Below are positions 61,931 to 64,000 of a DNA stretch of 64,000 nucleotides, one piece after another. Where the stretch lies: positions 1,054,001 to 1,118,000 of the forward strand of contig JAPFFF010000053.1 of NCBI GenBank assembly GCA_039105265.1. Direction: 5' to 3'. Both the position numbers and the translations under genes were made by a program. Source of the DNA: Tritrichomonas musculus. Lineage: Eukaryota > Parabasalia > Tritrichomonadida > Tritrichomonadidae. Numbering within the stretch: position 1 is the stretch's first letter; every line of letters starts with the position of its first letter. A model generated the notes under the pieces. The model saw only the letters and a program-made list of their open reading frames with translations. It was not told the origin of the DNA and searched no databases.

Positions 61931-62070
61931 CAGGCAGGAAAGAAATTGATGAACGGGCAATCAATTTAACGATCAAATGGGCAAGAACGAACAAAAACGG
62001 GCAATGTAAAAAAGACGTTTGTGCCCATTCTTGCCCGGGCACGTTTCGGGCGCCCGTTTCCCATCCCTAT
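61931..62070. mobile_element. 140-bp hAT-like fragment, GC-rich
   Basis: The right end reads, in complement, ATAGGGATGGGAAACGGGCG; the left begins CAGGCAGGAAAGAAATTG. The inner halves are inverted repeats (TGGGCAAGAACG and TTCTTGCCC). The flanks AAAATTCA and TTAATTCA agree in six of eight bases, consistent with an aged 8-bp duplication. Its GC content is far above the flanks. Confidence 0.6.
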
Positions 62071-62417
62071 TTAATTCATTAATTTTCTGTTAAATTTGAA
62101 ATCTTTCTAGTAATATATAAAATATATGATATGTGTAAATAGTTACCCAAAAGTTATGAAATTTTTAGCGCTCAATTTTGAAAAAAAACTTCGATGATTA
62201 ATTGAGTTTTTTTTCTTTTAGAAATTATTCAAGTGTTAAATTCTCTTTTTATTAAATTTATTGATATATTATTAATGATATTGCAACAACGTATTAATAA
62301 AAATGTAAACATGCACTTTTGTTCATGTAAATGTAATGCACTTTAATTGAAAAAAATTATATGCATGTATCTGAGATTTTCATACCGTATACTACTTTTT
62401 TGCATAAAAAATGATGG

Positions 62418-63400
62418 ATTTACTTGATGAATAGAATCAAACTGTTTAATGATTGGGGAAAAAAAGCTATATCCGAAGGTTGGCATTGTTCAGATGTGTG
62501 TGCAAAGAAACGGAGGATTATAAGATTCTCATTTTGTGAGTTTATTAGGTTAATTGCTGGTAAATGAGGATAATAATTGTCCATAATCATGACTGCTGAA
62601 TAATTGTTATTATATTTTCTCTATGCAATTTGAAATTGTTGGGCATTTATATACATATCTGAGTTCACTGCAATTGTAAAGGCAGGGAATTCTTCTTCTG
62701 CTTCTTCAAAAGCCTATTTAGGTTATGTATATTTAAAATATTATACGTAAATCATAATGTTTTATATTTATAAGTTGATTTATCTGATAAATTCTAAGAT
62801 AAAAAAAAATCTTTTTCAAATAATTAAAATTGTTATCTATTTTAATCATTTTTTATTACTCATCAAAATATGTTTTGTGTGAGGCTAAATACATAGTGTT
62901 GGTGTCAAAACCAAATTCAACTTCTCTATCAGTAGTCTTAATTTTGGCGATGATTGAATGTAGCAAACGAATGATCGAAAAGTCGCATTCACAGGATGAA
63001 CATGATATACGAATGCATCTGTAATTGTGACATCTTTTTTTCTTTACAGAGTTCTTCTTATTTTTTGAATTTACTTTCAAGTATCCTCATTTCAATTTGC
63101 ATCAAAATCTCATCTTGTAATAATCATTGGATGTGAATTTTTTACTAATACCAATTTCTGAAAATAACTAGACATAATTTGTAGCGAATATTACTTTTAT
63201 TTTACCTCCAACATTATTCTGTTTCCTGTAATTTTCATCTTTTGTTTTTAAATTGATATTTTCGACTATCGCTGCAACTTGTGATGAACAAAGTCTTATT
63301 TTATTAGCATTTTGACTTGTCAAAATATCAAAATTTCTCAATAAATTGTAGCAATGCAAAGATAAAAAAATCAATAAAGCTGCTATCATCGTTGTTCTTT
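62418..63400 (-). mobile_element. decayed DDE transposase (DDE_1 / pogo-like), DNA transposon relic
   Basis: The minus strand carries, from 63400 down, LLRNFDILTSQNANKIRLC, SSQVAAIVENINLKTKDENY, then IIAKIKTTDREVEFGFDTNT, and finally (62720-62418) EEEFPAFTIAVNSDMYI, VMIMDNYYPHL and FFAHTSEQCQPSDIAFFPQS. The last part matches the DDE_1 pattern in which an Asp-Asn with a downstream His is followed by AHTS-x-x-QPLD-x-x-x-F. Several stops and frame changes separate the pieces, and no terminal repeats were found. Assignment to a particular superfamily is tentative. Confidence 0.55.
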
Positions 63401-63699
63401 GTGAATAGTGCCTTCGAGGATGATTTTTTTTTTTTTTTTAGCCTTTGTTGTATCTTTTGAATGTGATGTGATTTGATTATATTTTGGAATTCTCTTTTCT
63501 ATTGCTTTTTTTTAAGCTATCATCAATAATTTTTTCCCTTTCCTTTAACATTATAAAGATTATTTACTCAAGAAAACTTTGCACATCTATTCAAAGGAAC
63601 CTCATTCCTTTAAAATAGATATGTTCATTTATCAAACGTTTGATACTTATCAACACACAGAAGTAATATGATTATAAGATTAGATTCATTTCATTAATC

Positions 63700-63766
63700 A
63701 ACATTCTGAAAGATTATAATGACATTTTTTTTTTTTTTTTAACATTCTGAAAGATTATTATGACAT
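63700..63766. repeat. 26-bp direct repeat around a poly-T tract
   Basis: AACATTCTGAAAGATTATAA at 63700 and the near-identical sequence at 63741 are separated by 15 T. The region overlaps a decayed coding stretch. Confidence 0.85.
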
Positions 63767-63769
63767 GTG

Positions 63770-63900
63770 TTATAAAAAATATTTTCATCTATTTCATATA
63801 ACATTTCATTAAAATTGGCATATGCGTCAAAAAAGATCTCTTTCAATTTAGACTTTTTTTGAGTGCCGATTTTCTTAAATAATATATATTCAACATATCA
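63770..63900 (-). pseudogene. coding relic, same family as 26170-26215
   Basis: The minus strand reads KLKEIFFDAYANFNEMLYEI followed by DEN. The piece FNEMLYEIDEN matches FYDMLYEMDEN at 26170-26215. Family unknown. Confidence 0.4.
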
Positions 63901-64000
63901 GTTTAATAACGTACTAGATTAGTATCTTAAAAAAGTAATGAAACAGTAACATATTATATTTAAAATTGAAAAAAAAATCTCCATTTCCTGAGAATCCTAA

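Larger units (their letters stand above)
59461..62417. other. 3-kb AT-rich spacer with three DNA elements
   Basis: No gene is seen. It holds three bounded elements (60353-60831, 61640-61872, 61931-62070). The rest is A/T-rich with TTATAT and AATAAAAT words. Confidence 0.6.

Noticed and set aside
1-64000. CRISPR arrays, bacterial operons or riboswitches
   Set aside because: No spaced direct repeats with unique spacers and no prokaryotic gene arrangement; the tandem repeats present are coding minisatellites or microsatellites.

Overview
The window is nuclear DNA of an AT-rich, intron-poor protist. It most resembles a parabasalid (trichomonad), probably Tritrichomonas. The support is: long uninterrupted reading frames; very AT-rich spacers; trichomonad-type initiators (TCA-pyrimidine-A/T) a few to about 25 bases before several start codons; stop codons followed closely by TAAA-like signals; and typical families (cathepsin L-like proteases, R2R3 Myb proteins, a Sel1-repeat kinase, VWA proteins, many DNA transposon relics). 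The species call is inference; no database was available.

Layout. 0-8 kb: an Asn/Ser-repeat protein, protease and kinase relics split by a small transposon, an intact papain-like protease, a 1.2 kb AT-rich inverted-repeat element and an M1 aminopeptidase. 8-11.7 kb: spacer with transposon ends and a coding relic. 11.7-18 kb: a type I membrane protein with a hexad-repeat stalk and a five-span prominin-like protein. 18-22.5 kb: spacer with two precisely bounded DNA transposons. 22.5-30.2 kb: three R2R3 Myb genes, two of them inverted near-identical copies. 30.3-38.7 kb: a broken VWA/ubiquitin-like gene, a kinase with Sel1 repeats, tRNA-Cys(GCA), a transposon and a BTB-like gene. 39-46.6 kb: a beta-mannosidase homologue that lacks the catalytic acid/base motif, a kinase with duplicated N-terminal modules, relics, a tRNA-like sequence and a Rab-like GTPase. 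46.8-51 kb: two TA-flanked elements, one with a transposase fragment, and a broken tandem GTPase gene. 51.8-59.5 kb: a charged repeat protein, a histidine acid phosphatase, a TA-flanked element and a large BPI-like plus PqiA-like membrane protein. 59.5-64 kb: spacer with three DNA transposon elements and a decayed DDE transposase.

The genes do not form an operon-like system. They appear to be independently transcribed and cover secretion and lysosomal hydrolysis (protease, mannosidase, acid phosphatase, aminopeptidase), signalling (two kinases, GTPases), transcription (Myb) and membrane organisation (prominin-like, BPI-PqiA). The most unusual item is the BPI-PqiA fusion at 56285-59440: a tubular lipid-binding-type ectodomain joined to two PqiA-like membrane domains. 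It could be a one-polypeptide counterpart of bacterial PqiA/PqiB lipid transport. The second theme is the large number of short DNA transposons whose terminal inverted repeats and target duplications can be read to the base.
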